Assembly (NCBI RefSeq): GCF_026262505.1
Contig: NC_067205.1
Coordinates: 22,167,585 to 22,231,584, forward strand
Reading direction: 5' to 3'
DNA length: 64,000 bases
DNA from: Trichomonas vaginalis G3
Taxonomy: Eukaryota > Parabasalia > Trichomonadida > Trichomonadidae
The notes below the pieces were generated by a model. That model searched no databases, was not told the origin of the DNA, and saw nothing but the letters and a program-made list of their open reading frames with translations. The translations under genes were made by a program, and so were the position numbers. This document shows, one piece after another, positions 1 to 9,995 of this stretch (position 1 is the stretch's first letter; each line of letters opens with the position of its first letter).

Positions 1-224
1 AGTCTGCTAGAATAAAAGCAGAGTTGCAAAATATGGTTGGAGAGTTTCGAAGAATTTTAAATATAGGAAGGGAAGACCCATAAAAGTCTATGAAAACTGG
101 CTGGTCTTCGCTACGAATGGATTTGGAAACAGCACGTGCAAATTATCCAAACAGACTAGAGAGGTTAGAAGAAGAACGTCTTATGGACATGCCTTTCGAT
201 GTTAGTGAGCATTGCATGAAGTAA
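1..224 (+). pseudogene. Tail of an unidentified gene of element A, cut by the window edge
   Basis: The first 224 bases hold short plus-strand coding-like stretches rich in Glu, Arg and Leu, ending at a TAA just before the leader of the HNH gene. I do not recognise the protein. It probably continues to the left of the window. It belongs with the plus-strand accessory module of element A by position and strand, but nothing in it points to a function. Confidence 0.35.
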
Positions 225-262
225 AAATTTATTTTTTAAAAAGTGACATTTTTTTATTTGAA

Positions 263-846
263 ATGTACGCTGAGTTTGTTGGAGAAGACCGTTGGGAAAC
301 TTGTTTGTTAGATGAGAAATATGAAATTCACTGTTGTGAGTCATTTGAAGTCAGAAACAAAAAGACAAAAAGAGTTTTAAGCGAATGGGAGCGAAATAAC
401 GGATATGCTGTTATGAAGATGAGTGGAAAACGCTATCTTAAACATGTTGTCATTGCAACTCATTTTATACTGAATCCTAACAATTTACCTTTTGTAGACC
501 ATAAAACCGTATAAGAAACGACAATAGACTTGAAAACTTACGTTGGGTCACTCGTTCTGAAAACAATAAGAACATAGGCAAATTTAGAGATATTGTATTC
601 GAATTTGTCGACGAACTAGAAGATGAAACAATTGAAATTACAGACTATGGCAAGCATACGTTTGAGTTTTTACTACTATAGCGAAGAACAAGACTCTTTC
701 TACTTTTATACCGGCGTAAACTATAGGAAATTACAATATATTTTACTAAGGCGGGCTATGCTTATGTAAACACTAGAGATACAGATGGAAAACACGTTCA
801 AATACTTCTTAACAAATTCAAGAAGCTATATGGCATACCATTTTAA
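263..846 (+). pseudogene. HNH homing-type endonuclease gene, copy in element A (broken)
   Basis: The N-terminal part begins MYAEFVGED and matches the complete-looking gene at 60187 in element B almost residue for residue. The family is the HNH/NUMOD type, with a VDH...N.RLENLRWVT signature that is clear in the B copy. Such proteins are usually site-specific nucleases that help their own gene spread. In A the gene sits at the far end of the accessory module. In B the same gene sits between the helicase and the next replication gene, so it has moved relative to its neighbours. This copy is not continuously open. Confidence 0.7.
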
Positions 847-871
847 AACAATATATTTTTACATATATTAA

Positions 872-1730
872 ATGCTTCAGGTTGAAAAACAAAGAACAAA
901 AGTAGCAGATACAAAACCGTTAGACTATATCTTTACAAATGCTGGTAGGACAATATCAGATGAAGAAATTTCATCCCGAGTATACAGGTTTGACTATCCA
1001 ATTCGTTTGGCTTCAAAGTCCTTCAGATGCAAAGGCAATAGGATTTAGAAGAGTTTTGTTTTCAAATAGAACTAACGCATTTATGTTCGCAGTATATTTT
1101 CATGGGCAGTATAAAGGTTCTGATGGTCTAATAGACAAATTTGACGAAATGAGAATCTTTACAGTTCGTTCAGACGAAAGTCTTGAGAAAACTCTAAATG
1201 ACTTTCAAACTCAAATGAACAAATATTATTGGGAATTTCAAAAAATACGACTCTTTACTAAATGGAACATACTATCTGAAACTAGAATATGACAAGATGA
1301 ACTCCACCGTTTCATTTCAAAAGATTGAAATTAACCTCCAAGGATACAGAGTTTTTATATTGGGAAGTAGACAAACGTTCTTGGGCACAATTTCTTCGGT
1401 TACTAAACCAGAACGAACCATTACCACCAGATGGCCCATTTAAATTTATACTTCCACCAGCAGATTTTGACAGTTTATAGAAACGTGTTTGACCCTCAAA
1501 ATGTTATGTGTCATGCAAGTTTCAGTTCAAGCAACAATAGTTTTCTATGTATTGGTAAGGACTTTTATGACTTTGCTTCTAAATTCTACGAACCACCTAG
1601 TAACAGTTTCTCTGACTTTCAAGTTTGGTTCACAACAAATGGTGTGCAACATATTATTCCATTGTACTATGACTTTTATCTCGAATTGTCTTTCATATAT
1701 AACTACGGAAAAGTGCTGAAAAAGTATTGA
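872..1730 (+). pseudogene. Unknown gene of element A accessory module (broken)
   Basis: This stretch follows the HNH gene by about 25 bases and shows coding-like plus-strand sequence with good trichomonad codon choice, for example segments around FHPEYTGLTIQFVW and DFQVWFTTNGVQ. I do not recognise a family. It is not continuously open. It is followed directly by the first of three palindromic spacer repeats. It has no counterpart in the visible part of element B. Confidence 0.45.
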
Positions 1731-1734
1731 AAAA

Positions 1735-2130
1735 TATAATTTAGGGTAGAAGGTTAGATCTAACCTCTTTTCTAACCTCTTTTCTACCCTCTTGAATTTT
1801 CATGAATTTTATACAGAAAACATAGCACAAAAATAATGTTTAGGGTAGAAGGTGAGATCTCACCTGTTTTCTCACCTCTTTTCTCACCCGTTGAATTTTC
1901 ATGAATTTTATACAGAAAATGCTTGTTTTGAGGTCGAGCCACTTTTGGCTCCACCGTATTCTTTCAACCAAAACTCATGAATTCAGCAAAAATATAATTT
2001 AGGGTAGAAGGTTAGATCTAACCTCTTTTCTAACCTCTTTTCTACCCTCTTGAATTTTCATGAATTTTCCCGAAATAAAAAATAAAGTTAGTTTTTTTAA
2101 AAAAATATTTTTTATTTTTATTGTAAGAAC
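1735..2130. repeat. Spacer with three nested-palindrome units and the leader of the next gene
   Basis: Three units start near 1741, 1841 and 2001. Each has an outer arm GGGTAGA, a central palindrome (GGTTAGATCTAACC in the first and third, GGTGAGATCTCACC in the second), then further TCTAACC or TCTCACC iterons, ending in TCTACCC or TCTCACCC. In the second unit the palindrome and the iterons have all changed together. One side is AT-rich (AAAATATA), the other reads GAATTTTCATGAATTTT. The end of the spacer is a leader AAAATAAAGTTAGTTTT that recurs before two other genes of the module. Confidence 0.8.
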
Positions 2131-3045
2131 ATGTTAGCAACTACAGCACCTAACTCGTTAGTTATGAATCCTACGTCAATGTTAGTAGAGATGAAAAGCT
2201 TCATTCCTTCTTCATATACTTTTGAAACAGAAATCCAGAAGATAAAGCAAGAACTTTTAACAAGTAATTTAGACTGTACCGCACAGGATGAAGAAAATGA
2301 ACAGTATCTTTATGAAATGCAGGACATTATTGACCATTTACCCAAACTACCTGAAATTCAGCAGCAAAAGCTCACTATTCCTGAATTCGATGAAATAGAA
2401 GTCAAAGCAACTGACTCAGTAGAAATAAAGAAGTTCATACGAAAGGTAAACTATGAGTTTCTAGGATTTCATTGCAACCATAAGGTTATGGACAAAGATT
2501 GCGACATGGTATATAAAAATGTTTCTGACCTTTACAAAACCCGGGAGTTTAAGACCTACGACAACTTTGTTTCGTTAGTTGCAGAATGTGTATGGCAGAT
2601 AAGAGATAAAGATAGAAGAGGTAAGGTATGGAATGAACAAATAAGACCCGCTATGTTTGAGATGAAGAGAGCAATTGACGCCTTAGTTGTTTTAGCAGGT
2701 AAGGTTTCAGAATATAACGCAAAGTTGAACCCACAATGTTCTAAATGTAAAGCAGCAATGAGGAAATATAACTACTCCGTCAAAGAGATAGAACGTATGA
2801 GAAACGACTATGCAGACTTAAAGAAAGAAGCAGAAAAACCAGCAGAAGATAAAATGGACATGTTAGAATTTCTGAACAAAAACTATCCAACTGCTGACGA
2901 TTTCCTTCTATCTGACGTCAAGAAGAAATATAAAGAGACTTTCGGCATAGTTAAAACATTCGATATCCTCAGCGAAGAAATAGAAGCTACAAAACTGTTT
3001 AGAGTCTCACGAATTCATAACGTTTACCATGTAAAACGCTTATAA
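2131..3045 (+). CDS. Unknown 304-residue protein of element A accessory module
   Basis: An open gene with a predicted hydrophilic, largely helical product rich in Lys and Glu; residues about 220-260 look like coiled coil (KEIERMRNDYADLKKEAEK). There is a CSKCKAAM pair of cysteines near residue 200 and another Cys/His patch (FHCNHKVMDKDC) near 115, so metal binding is possible. I do not recognise a family. The start follows a leader shared with the GIY-YIG-like and KilA-N genes downstream. The gene is bracketed by palindromic spacers in opposite orientations, which makes it look like a cassette. Confidence 0.6.
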   Translation: MLATTAPNSLVMNPTSMLVEMKSFIPSSYTFETEIQKIKQELLTSNLDCTAQDEENEQYLYEMQDIIDHLPKLPEIQQQKLTIPEFDEIEVKATDSVEIKKFIRKVNYEFLGFHCNHKVMDKDCDMVYKNVSDLYKTREFKTYDNFVSLVAECVWQIRDKDRRGKVWNEQIRPAMFEMKRAIDALVVLAGKVSEYNAKLNPQCSKCKAAMRKYNYSVKEIERMRNDYADLKKEAEKPAEDKMDMLEFLNKNYPTADDFLLSDVKKKYKETFGIVKTFDILSEEIEATKLFRVSRIHNVYHVKRL

Positions 3046-3862
3046 AATAACTGGGTAGTAGAAAAGGGGTAGAAAGGAGGTTAGATCTAACCTTCTACCC
3101 TAAAATATATTTTTGCTGAAAAATGACCAAAATTCTGAGTAAAATAATTTTTAGGGCTTGTGTCAAACCGTTGAGTTTTCACAAAATTTAAAAAATAACG
3201 TTTACCATGTAAAACGCTTATAAAATAACTGGGGTAGAAAACAGGTTAGAAAACAGGTTAGATCTAACCTTCTACCCTAAAATATATTTTTGTCTGATTT
3301 ACGCTCATTACGAAGAAGTCTTGACAAAACATGTATGTTTAGTTTCGATGAAATCATGACAAAACATTTACGATGAAGTCTTGACAAAACATTTACGATG
3401 AAATCATGACAAATTCAAGAGGGTAGAAAAGAGGTTAGAAAAGAGGTTAGATCTAACCTTCTACCCTAAAATATATTTTTGCTGAAAAATGACCAAAATT
3501 CTGAGTAAAATGGCATAAGATTGCTTCCCTCGGAAAAACCGAGAGAAGAGATTCCGTATGAAAATCGTGAAATTTCTCTAGACCGGATTTTACCGGCCTT
3601 GCCTAAAACACATGAAAATCGTGAAGAACAGCGACCAGGGAAAAAAACTTAGTCGCCTAAAACTCATGAAAATCGTGAAATTTCTCTAGACCGGATTTTA
3701 CCGGCCTTGCCTAAAACTCATGAAAATCGTGAAGAACAGCGACCAGGGAAAAAAACCTGGTCTTGCATAAAACTCTATGAAAATCATGAATTTCCTTAAG
3801 ATAGAAAAAATAAAGTTAGTTTTATTTTTTTATTTTTTTTTATTTTGTATGTAAGAACAGAA
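3046..3862. repeat. Spacer: three reversed palindrome units, degenerate 25-bp iterons and a second repeat family
   Basis: Palindrome units near 3056, 3229 and 3420 are in the opposite orientation to those before the 2131 gene. Between them (3300-3420) are degenerate copies of the CGAAGAAGTCTTGACAAAAC iteron that is tandem at the element ends. From about 3530 to 3800 a second repeat appears, built on CATGAAAATCGTGAA, CTCTAGACCGGATTTTACC and AGAACAGCGACC, with two near-identical units about 110 bp apart. The spacer ends with the shared leader AAAATAAAGTTAGTTTT and TATGTAAGAACAGAAATG. Confidence 0.75.
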
Positions 3863-4475
3863 ATGACAAACACTGAGTTTGAAACAGTTAAAAAGATAGA
3901 CAATGACACCAAATTGGTTAGAATAGGTGATTTAAACGTAAGATACTCAAAGAAATACAACAAATATTCTTTGTCAGACATTATATCTCCATCTGGAAAG
4001 AAAACATGGCATTGGGTTGGAATTGCTTCAACTCAGAAAATTTTGACAAGAAATCCTGAGCTTATGATATCGGTAAGATTCTATGGAACTACAGCATATC
4101 TTATAGACAAAAGTCTTATACCAATAGTTTTGTTATGGGATTGACCCAGTTGTTGGATATAACTTCATAACATATGGTTCGTTCGACTCAGAACGTTGCA
4201 GTGAAGGCTTACTTTACATCGTTCAGAAACCGAAGGACTTCAATACAAAGAGATATAAGATAGGAAGAACATATAATATAACTCAAAGATATGACAGTAC
4301 AGTCAATAGAGTTAAGGTTGTGTTCGTTAACGATATGAGAGCTGCAGAAACAGAACTACTTGAAAAGTTTGAGAAAATGTATGGTGCTCCCATAAAAGGT
4401 AAAGAAACGTTTGAAGTAGATGAGATAGATAAAGCTATAAAATTATTTGACGAAGTTGCTGAAAAATACATGTAA
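3863..4475 (+). pseudogene. GIY-YIG-like (T5orf172/MUG113 type) protein gene of element A (broken)
   Basis: The second half contains LLYIVQKP followed some residues later by YKIGRTYNITQRY, the usual shape of the GIY-YIG-like T5orf172 fold found next to KilA-N and Bro-N domains in large DNA viruses. The first half (MTNTEFETVKKIDNDT onward) is unfamiliar. I place the start at 3863 because the leader TGTATGTAAGAACAGAA is shared with the KilA-N gene. The gene is not continuously open. Nuclease or DNA-binding activity is inferred from family membership only. Confidence 0.6.
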
Positions 4476-4794
4476 AAATAACGTTTACCATGTAAAACGC
4501 TTGTGAAAAAAACAGGTTAGATCTAACCTTCTACCCTAAAATATATTTTTGCTGAATTCAGCAACAAAATTCTGAGTAAAATGGCATAAGATTGCTTCCC
4601 TCGGAAACAGTGAAGAACAGCGAGTAGATAAAAAAACCCAGTCGCCAAAACTCTATGAAAATCATGAAAATTCTCTAGACCGTTTTTTTCCCTACTCGCC
4701 AAAACTCTATGAAAATCATGAATTTCCTTAAGATAGAAAAAATAAAGTTAGTTTTATTTTTATTTATTTTTTTATTTTGTATGTAAAGACAGAT
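4476..4794. repeat. Spacer: one short palindrome unit and the second repeat family, with shared leader
   Basis: A shortened palindrome unit with GGTTAGATCTAACC lies near 4515. It is followed by AGAACAGCGAGTAG, TCTCTAGACCG and CTATGAAAATCATGAA units related to those at 3530-3800, and then the leader AAAATAAAGTTAGTTTTA. Both spacers before the GIY-YIG-like and KilA-N genes have this same order, so the leader is probably the promoter region of the module. That role is inference. Confidence 0.7.
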
Positions 4795-5634
4795 ATGTCA
4801 ACAACAGAGAACACAACAACCGTTATAGTCCATGAAGCTATAAATGAAGAATATGAGTGGGTTCAGTTTAACAAACAACTCCGTCTCATTCGTTCGGTCA
4901 AAGACGATATGTACCAAATGCAAAGTATTTTGACAGCATGTTTTGCTCCAGATACTAAGCTTCCTAAAGACTGGTTTAGGAACCAAAGCACACAAGAACT
5001 TTTGAGCGAAGCACAGCGAGACATACTTTTTTCTGAAAACAGTGAAGAACAGCGAGTAGGTAAAAAACCACGAGTCGAGATTCCGTACGAAAATCGCAAG
5101 AATTTGCCAAATGGTTTGAGAGGCTGGTATGTACATAGACTTCTTGTAAATGCTGTTGCAATGTGGGCTTCACCTCGTTACGCTTGTTATATTTTCATGA
5201 TGTTAGATGAAATTCATAGACAAGAACGTGAAGAGCTAGAGAACAAGCTTGAAGCAAAAGACAAAAGCATTCAGAAAAGAATACCACGTTCGGTACCAAA
5301 AGGAAAGGAAAAGAACTATAAGTATATGATTTATACTGAAGAGATGGAAAATGAAGAAGACAGAGATATGGTTATGTTGCATTTAGTCAGAAGAAACAAC
5401 AAAAGCTTTTACGACCTTGCTAAGATTTACAAATCTGACAGAAATTGGTTCTATCGCGAAAACTTACCGATTTCAATGACCCCAAATGAAGATGTGAAAC
5501 AAATAGTTCAAGATACGTTACCTCAAACACACTATGATATTAAAGGTTGTACAATACTTACCTTCAAAGAAGACTTGCCATTGTTAAAGGAAAAAATAAC
5601 AGAGTATTTTGACAACTTCAAACAAGCAGAGTAA
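4795..5634 (+). CDS. KilA-N domain protein of element A
   Basis: Residues about 45-130 show the KilA-N pattern: LPKDWFRNQSTQELL, then GLRGWYVHRLLVNAVAMW and ASPRYACYIFMML. A charged coiled-coil linker follows (QEREELENKLEAKDKS). The C-terminal part after KNYKYMIYTEEME resembles the extra domain often attached to viral KilA-N proteins. KilA-N proteins bind DNA and are common in large DNA viruses and phages. The first ATG of the open frame is 18 bases upstream, but 4795 (MSTTENT) fits the leader shared with the gene at 3863. The gene is convergent with the ATPase. A partial second copy is at the right edge of the window in element B. Confidence 0.85.
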   Translation: MSTTENTTTVIVHEAINEEYEWVQFNKQLRLIRSVKDDMYQMQSILTACFAPDTKLPKDWFRNQSTQELLSEAQRDILFSENSEEQRVGKKPRVEIPYENRKNLPNGLRGWYVHRLLVNAVAMWASPRYACYIFMMLDEIHRQEREELENKLEAKDKSIQKRIPRSVPKGKEKNYKYMIYTEEMENEEDRDMVMLHLVRRNNKSFYDLAKIYKSDRNWFYRENLPISMTPNEDVKQIVQDTLPQTHYDIKGCTILTFKEDLPLLKEKITEYFDNFKQAE

Positions 5635-5639
5635 ATGAA

Positions 5640-6060
5640 CTCTTTATTTTTACGCTTGACTTCAGATGGCTCAGGTAGCTCTATAAAGTAAATTGCCTTG
5701 TCAAATCCTTCTGGCATTCCGAGTCCTTCCTTCCGACAGGAAAAAATTTTCCCGACAACTGGAAAAAAATTTTCCATCCGACAAGAAAAAATTTTCCATC
5801 CGACAAGAAAAAATTTTCCAGTTGTCCGTCCGTAAACCATTCAAATTTTCGAAAATTGAGAACTTTTTGGTCGAACTTCAGAAAAAAATTTTCCATCCGA
5901 CAGGAAAAATTTTTCCATCCGACAGAAAAATATTTTCCCTTCCGACAGGAAAAATTTTTCCTTCCGACAGGACACAAACGGATGACTGACGTTCCTCTTC
6001 CTGAATGCCTTCCAAAGCCAGAAGAACCGACAGCCCCAGCACCACAACAGACTTACTAAG
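5640..6060. repeat. Hypervariable 21-bp-period repeat locus, element A version
   Basis: Between the KilA-N gene and the ATPase are about a dozen imperfect units of the type TTTTCCATCCGACAGGAAAAA with a period near 21 bp, so that every frame yields a 7-residue repeat (for example KFFPVGRK on the minus strand). The flanks are conserved in element B: the sequence for VPLPECLPKPEEPTAPAPQQT on one side and for AIYFIEL...VKRKNKE on the other. The repeat unit itself differs completely between A and B. Whether either strand is translated cannot be decided from the sequence. Confidence 0.75.
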
Positions 6061-6078
6061 ACTAAACACTTACATTTT

Positions 6079-6951
6079 TCAAGCTTGACTTTTTACAATT
6101 TGAACTTTGTTCGCGTAGATATGAATTCTGAAAGAAGTATGAGGGTCTTGTATGACTTTATACTTCTCCCATAGTTCATGTCTGTCAAACTTACCTGCCA
6201 TGGACTCTTTCATAAGTTCCATGAAATCGTCTTCGGACAATCCGGGGAAAAGTACAATGTCAGTAAGTATTCTCTTTACATCCTTACTTAAACTCTTTGC
6301 TGTCTGTACACAAATGACAACTGAGATGTTAAAGTGTCTGAGCTTCTTAAGAATTCGACACATATCTTGTTCTCTATTCTTAAGCAAAGGATGAGAAGCA
6401 AAGTCATCTAAGATAAGAAGACATCTATGAGGGTAAGTCTTCCAATCGTAAGATTGCAATTTCTTCGAAATGTATTCTATCTCTTTCTGTTTGTTTCTGA
6501 AGTGTTTCTTCTCTAATATTCTCTGCATTTCCTCATTTGGGTCTTTAAACTTCGAATTTATATACTCATTTATAGCATTGTACTTCAAAACTCTTCTTGG
6601 TACTTCTTTATCCAATCTAACAACTCAGTATCCTTTATACATACTAACTTAGACTTCTTTATAATATCTTTGAACGAATTGACGGTTTGGTCAAATTGAC
6701 CAGAAGTACTACAAATGACAACTAACTCATAAAATGGGTTCTTCTCATCTAGTTCTTGTTGTTGTGCAGCCATTTTAAGATAAGTGAAAGTCTTACCCGA
6801 CCCAGGTGGTGCAATTAGACCTGTTATACCATTCTGAGCAAATAAGAACTTGTCATGTATAGGCTTTATCTGAGCATTTTCTAACTTCCTCTTGTTCTTG
6901 TTTAAAACATTCTCAAATTTCTTGTCAATGTCAAAAATTTTTTTCTAACAT
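6079..6951 (-). pseudogene. A32/FtsK-like packaging ATPase gene of element A (broken)
   Basis: This is the counterpart of the open gene at 61741 in element B. The visible parts contain the Walker B region (CLLILDDFASHPLL) and the VVICVQTAKSLSKD sensor region typical of A32-like genome packaging ATPases of polinton-like viruses, virophages and large DNA viruses. It would pump DNA into the capsid. The gene starts 36 bases from the divergent small gene at 6988 and converges with the KilA-N module. It carries a break. Confidence 0.85.
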
Positions 6952-6987
6952 ATTTTTAGAAAAATTAAAATTTTTATCTTTTAGAAA

Positions 6988-7437
6988 ATGTCTAGCGATT
7001 TCGCTATCTATATTCGAGACAAGCTTTTTGACAGCAAAACATCTGTCGACCATAAAATCTTACATAGTGTAAACAAGAAAGGTGAATTTGTTCTAAAGTT
7101 CTGTTTCTGGGAATATGACAAGAACCATAAAACATTAGGCAGAGAAGTCTTTAAGTTTGTCAATGACAGACTTGTTGACAGAGATGACGCCTCTTGGAAA
7201 GATGAAGTCCAACAAAAGTTCTTAGAATGCAAAGAAGACACATGCGCTGTTCTTGAAGATGAAATAGGAAACAGAATAGATGAGCTATTAAAGGACAAAG
7301 AACTTTTACAGAAATATGGTTCGGAGAAATTTGACATAACTCCACCAGAGAAGAAGAAGAGAGAAAAGAAAGAGAAGAAAGTAGAAGAGAAGAAAGAACC
7401 TGAACCAGTTCCAGAGAAAAAGAAATTTGACATGTAA
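6988..7437 (+). CDS. Unknown 149-residue protein of element A, divergent from the ATPase
   Basis: An open gene starting MSSDFAIYIRDKLF. The middle is a compact alpha/beta-like region (FVLKFCFWEYDKNHKTLGREVFKF). The C terminus is a long basic and acidic Lys/Glu/Pro tail. The homologue at 61249-61704 is well conserved, including the tail composition. It is the only core gene of the block that runs against the other replication genes. It shares a very short intergenic region with the ATPase gene, suggesting a two-way promoter. I do not recognise the family. Confidence 0.65.
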   Translation: MSSDFAIYIRDKLFDSKTSVDHKILHSVNKKGEFVLKFCFWEYDKNHKTLGREVFKFVNDRLVDRDDASWKDEVQQKFLECKEDTCAVLEDEIGNRIDELLKDKELLQKYGSEKFDITPPEKKKREKKEKKVEEKKEPEPVPEKKKFDM

Positions 7438-7453
7438 AAATAAAATTTTATTT

Positions 7454-7873
7454 TTAGAACATTTCTGGGTCAATGTCAATGTTCTCTTCCTCTTTAGGGG
7501 CAAACACTGGCTTAGACTCTAAAATCTTTTTACCCAATTTACCTTGAACTTCAACTATCTTAGACTCATAATATTCATAGTCGTCTGCTTTCTTTGGTTC
7601 ATAAGGTATAACAAGTTTGTATGCTTTACCTTCTTCGAGTTTTGAGAACTTTCTGTCAAAATTTTCTTTGACTGTCAACATACCGTCAATGTATAAGTCT
7701 TCAAAAGTTGCACCACTTTTTCTAACAACAGCAAACTTAACTGGTGCAATGTTCCAAATTTTGCTGAATGAAGACTTTTCAAAATGGTAGAAGTAAACAT
7801 TCAAATATGTGAATGGAGCTAACTTATCTTTGACTTCTGTCATGTACTTATTTACTGAGATGAATTTTGCCAT
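7454..7873 (-). CDS. Unknown 139-residue conserved protein of element A
   Basis: The product starts MAKFISVNKYMTEVKDKL and ends in an acidic tail (EENIDIDPEMF). The body has regular alternating beta-like segments (YLNVYFYHFEKS, APVKFAVVRKSG, AYKLVIPYEPKK). With the acidic tail this could fit a single-strand DNA binding protein, but that is only a guess from shape. The homologue is at 60813-61232. In A it directly follows the helicase gene; in B an HNH gene lies between them. Confidence 0.65.
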   Translation of the reverse strand: MAKFISVNKYMTEVKDKLAPFTYLNVYFYHFEKSSFSKIWNIAPVKFAVVRKSGATFEDLYIDGMLTVKENFDRKFSKLEEGKAYKLVIPYEPKKADDYEYYESKIVEVQGKLGKKILESKPVFAPKEEENIDIDPEMF

Positions 7874-7908
7874 CTTTTCTATCGGATAAAAAAAATTTTT
7901 TTTAAAAT

Positions 7909-9141
7909 TTACTCAGAAAAAATTTTCTTTGTATATACACCATTCTGAACATCTAAAAGACTTTTGACATTTGCCAAGAATGTTCGTTTAGAAGCTGCCA
8001 TATAACCATATTCTTGACAATATTGTTTATACGAATCGTACAATGACCTTTCATCTAATGACACAAAGTCAGTTTCATCTATGAACAGTTCATATACACT
8101 CTTGTTTGCTTCTAACAATGTTTGTCTCTCTTGTATGTGGAATTTGTCTTGGATTGAACTTAGAAATATCTAATGTCATGAAATATGAGAACAAGTGGTT
8201 GTAAAAGTCAGATGTCAAAGTTTCTGCTAAGTCGTCAAAATATTCTGTATCTTGCATATGAGAATCTGACGTTCTGACAACTACATATCTTCTGTCAGAA
8301 CTTTCTAACTTCATCGGAACAGTATTGTTTGAAACCATAATGAAGTTTGCAACATTCTCACAAACTCTTTGGTCTTTATACTTTCTTTCAACAACTCCAA
8401 CTTTGTCTGTTATAAGACTCTTCAAAGCATCTGAGTTCAAAACTTTTGTTGTATCTATACTTTGAAGTTCGTTACATACTATAAGTTTCATATTCTCTAT
8501 TGAGGAGTTAAACTTGCCACAGATGTTTTCTAAGTTTGTCATATTCGGGTTCGAATAGCCCTCTAACAGTTTGCATAAGATATCTGTAAAGAATGTGTTC
8601 TTACCAGTTCCTTGTTTTCCAATTATAATGAGAGCAGTTTCATTTTTAGCACTTGGATGTTGTAAGATGTTTGCAAACCAACATAAGATATACTCATAAA
8701 CCTTTTCGTTTCCATTGCATATAATTTCTTTGACATGGTCTAACCAAGCTTCTATAATATTTTCTTTCCATTCTACTTGTTCGTATTTATATCCAGTGAA
8801 GATAGAATAGAAGTTTGGAGAAGGTGTATAAACTTTATACCTCGAACTGAAAAATCTTCTAACTTTGACAATAAGATATCCCAAGCATCTAACATCTTCA
8901 TGCCAACTTGTACGACTTTTATTTTCTTAAGTTTCTGTCTACATTCTTGTTCTGAAACTATTGTTGCTCTTGGTTTGTTAAAGACAACATCCCATTCTTT
9001 CATAACATAACATTCTGGGGCAGAGTCAACATAAATGACTAAACGTTTCAAATTCTCGACTGCTTTGTTATAGTCTCTAAATGGACACATATTTCTGAAT
9101 GCTTGGAAGTCATAAAAATCTGAAACATCTATTCTGTACAT
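7909..9141 (-). pseudogene. SF3 helicase (D5/DUF5906 type) gene of element A (broken)
   Basis: The visible parts contain the Walker A motif IGKQGTGKNTFF, a Walker B-like LIVCNELQSID, and the motif C region NFIMVSNN, in the order expected of superfamily 3 helicases. The C-terminal part (LYDSYKQYCQEYGYMAASKRTF) looks like the winged-helix segment that follows D5-type helicases. SF3 helicases unwind the origin during viral DNA replication and are usually joined to a primase. The counterpart at 58917 in element B is open. This copy is not. Confidence 0.85.
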
Positions 9142-9171
9142 TTTTATAAAAATAAAAAAAATATTATTTTT

Positions 9172-9987
9172 TTATTCTTGACTTTGTTGTTCCATTTGTT
9201 GCATTTGTTTGTTCTTGAGCTATTTGTTGTTCTGAGCTATTGTTGTTGAAGTTGTTCTTGTAATACAATACTTTCACCAGTTGCATCTTCCAATTCGAAA
9301 ACTTTCTGCCGTCATTGACAAATACATAGGACATAAAAGTTTTACAGGAACAAAGTTTGCGTCAACTAATGTCAACGTTATACTTGCCAAAGTGTTTGAG
9401 TTCACTAAGGTTGAAAATTCTGCATTCGAATGAACAATAGGCAAACCAGCAGAGAAAGTATTGTTTATACGCATAAGTATCTTTTGGTCATAGTAGTTTC
9501 TGTCGACATTCGAATAGCACTTTGAACCTAAGTTTGAAACAATATATAAAATAGGTGTGCTTAAAGTCAATGGAATAGACATTCCTTGTATGACACCTTT
9601 TCCTGTTATAGGAAACTGTTGGTAGTAAAAACCAGAAATAAGTTTTGTATTATAGCTCATATTGTTTATAGTAAACTCAGTCGGACATCCAAACATAATG
9701 AAACCTGCTCTAGTTGCAGCACATGTTACACCCGTCCTTAAAGTATTAAATAAGTCAACAAAACCTGTTGGTGGTATATCTGAGTAAGTATCTTCAAAGG
9801 AGTATTTTTTACCATTCACAACAATAAAGTCTTCTGGTGTCAAAAGAGCAAAACAGGCTTTAGTCGTCATTGTGTTTAAGGTTAGTTTACAATATCGTCC
9901 TTGAGGACTTTGTAAGTTTGTTGTTATAGAATTATATGACTCAGGGTTTTTAGTCGTAATAGTATAAACCATTATATCTTCTGCCAT
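9172..9987 (-). CDS. Capsid-associated (penton-like?) protein of element A
   Basis: The product starts MAEDIMVYTITTKNPESYNS and is rich in beta-like segments (RYCKLTLNTMTTKACFALL, GFIMFGCPTEFTINNM, TLSTPILYIVSNLG), ending in a Gln-rich tail. It lies in the structural block between the major capsid gene and the helicase. Size and fold composition are compatible with a minor capsid or penton-type jelly-roll protein. That role is inference; I cannot see a diagnostic motif. The homologue in B is at 58086-58887. Confidence 0.55.
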
Positions 9988-9995
9988 TTATATAT

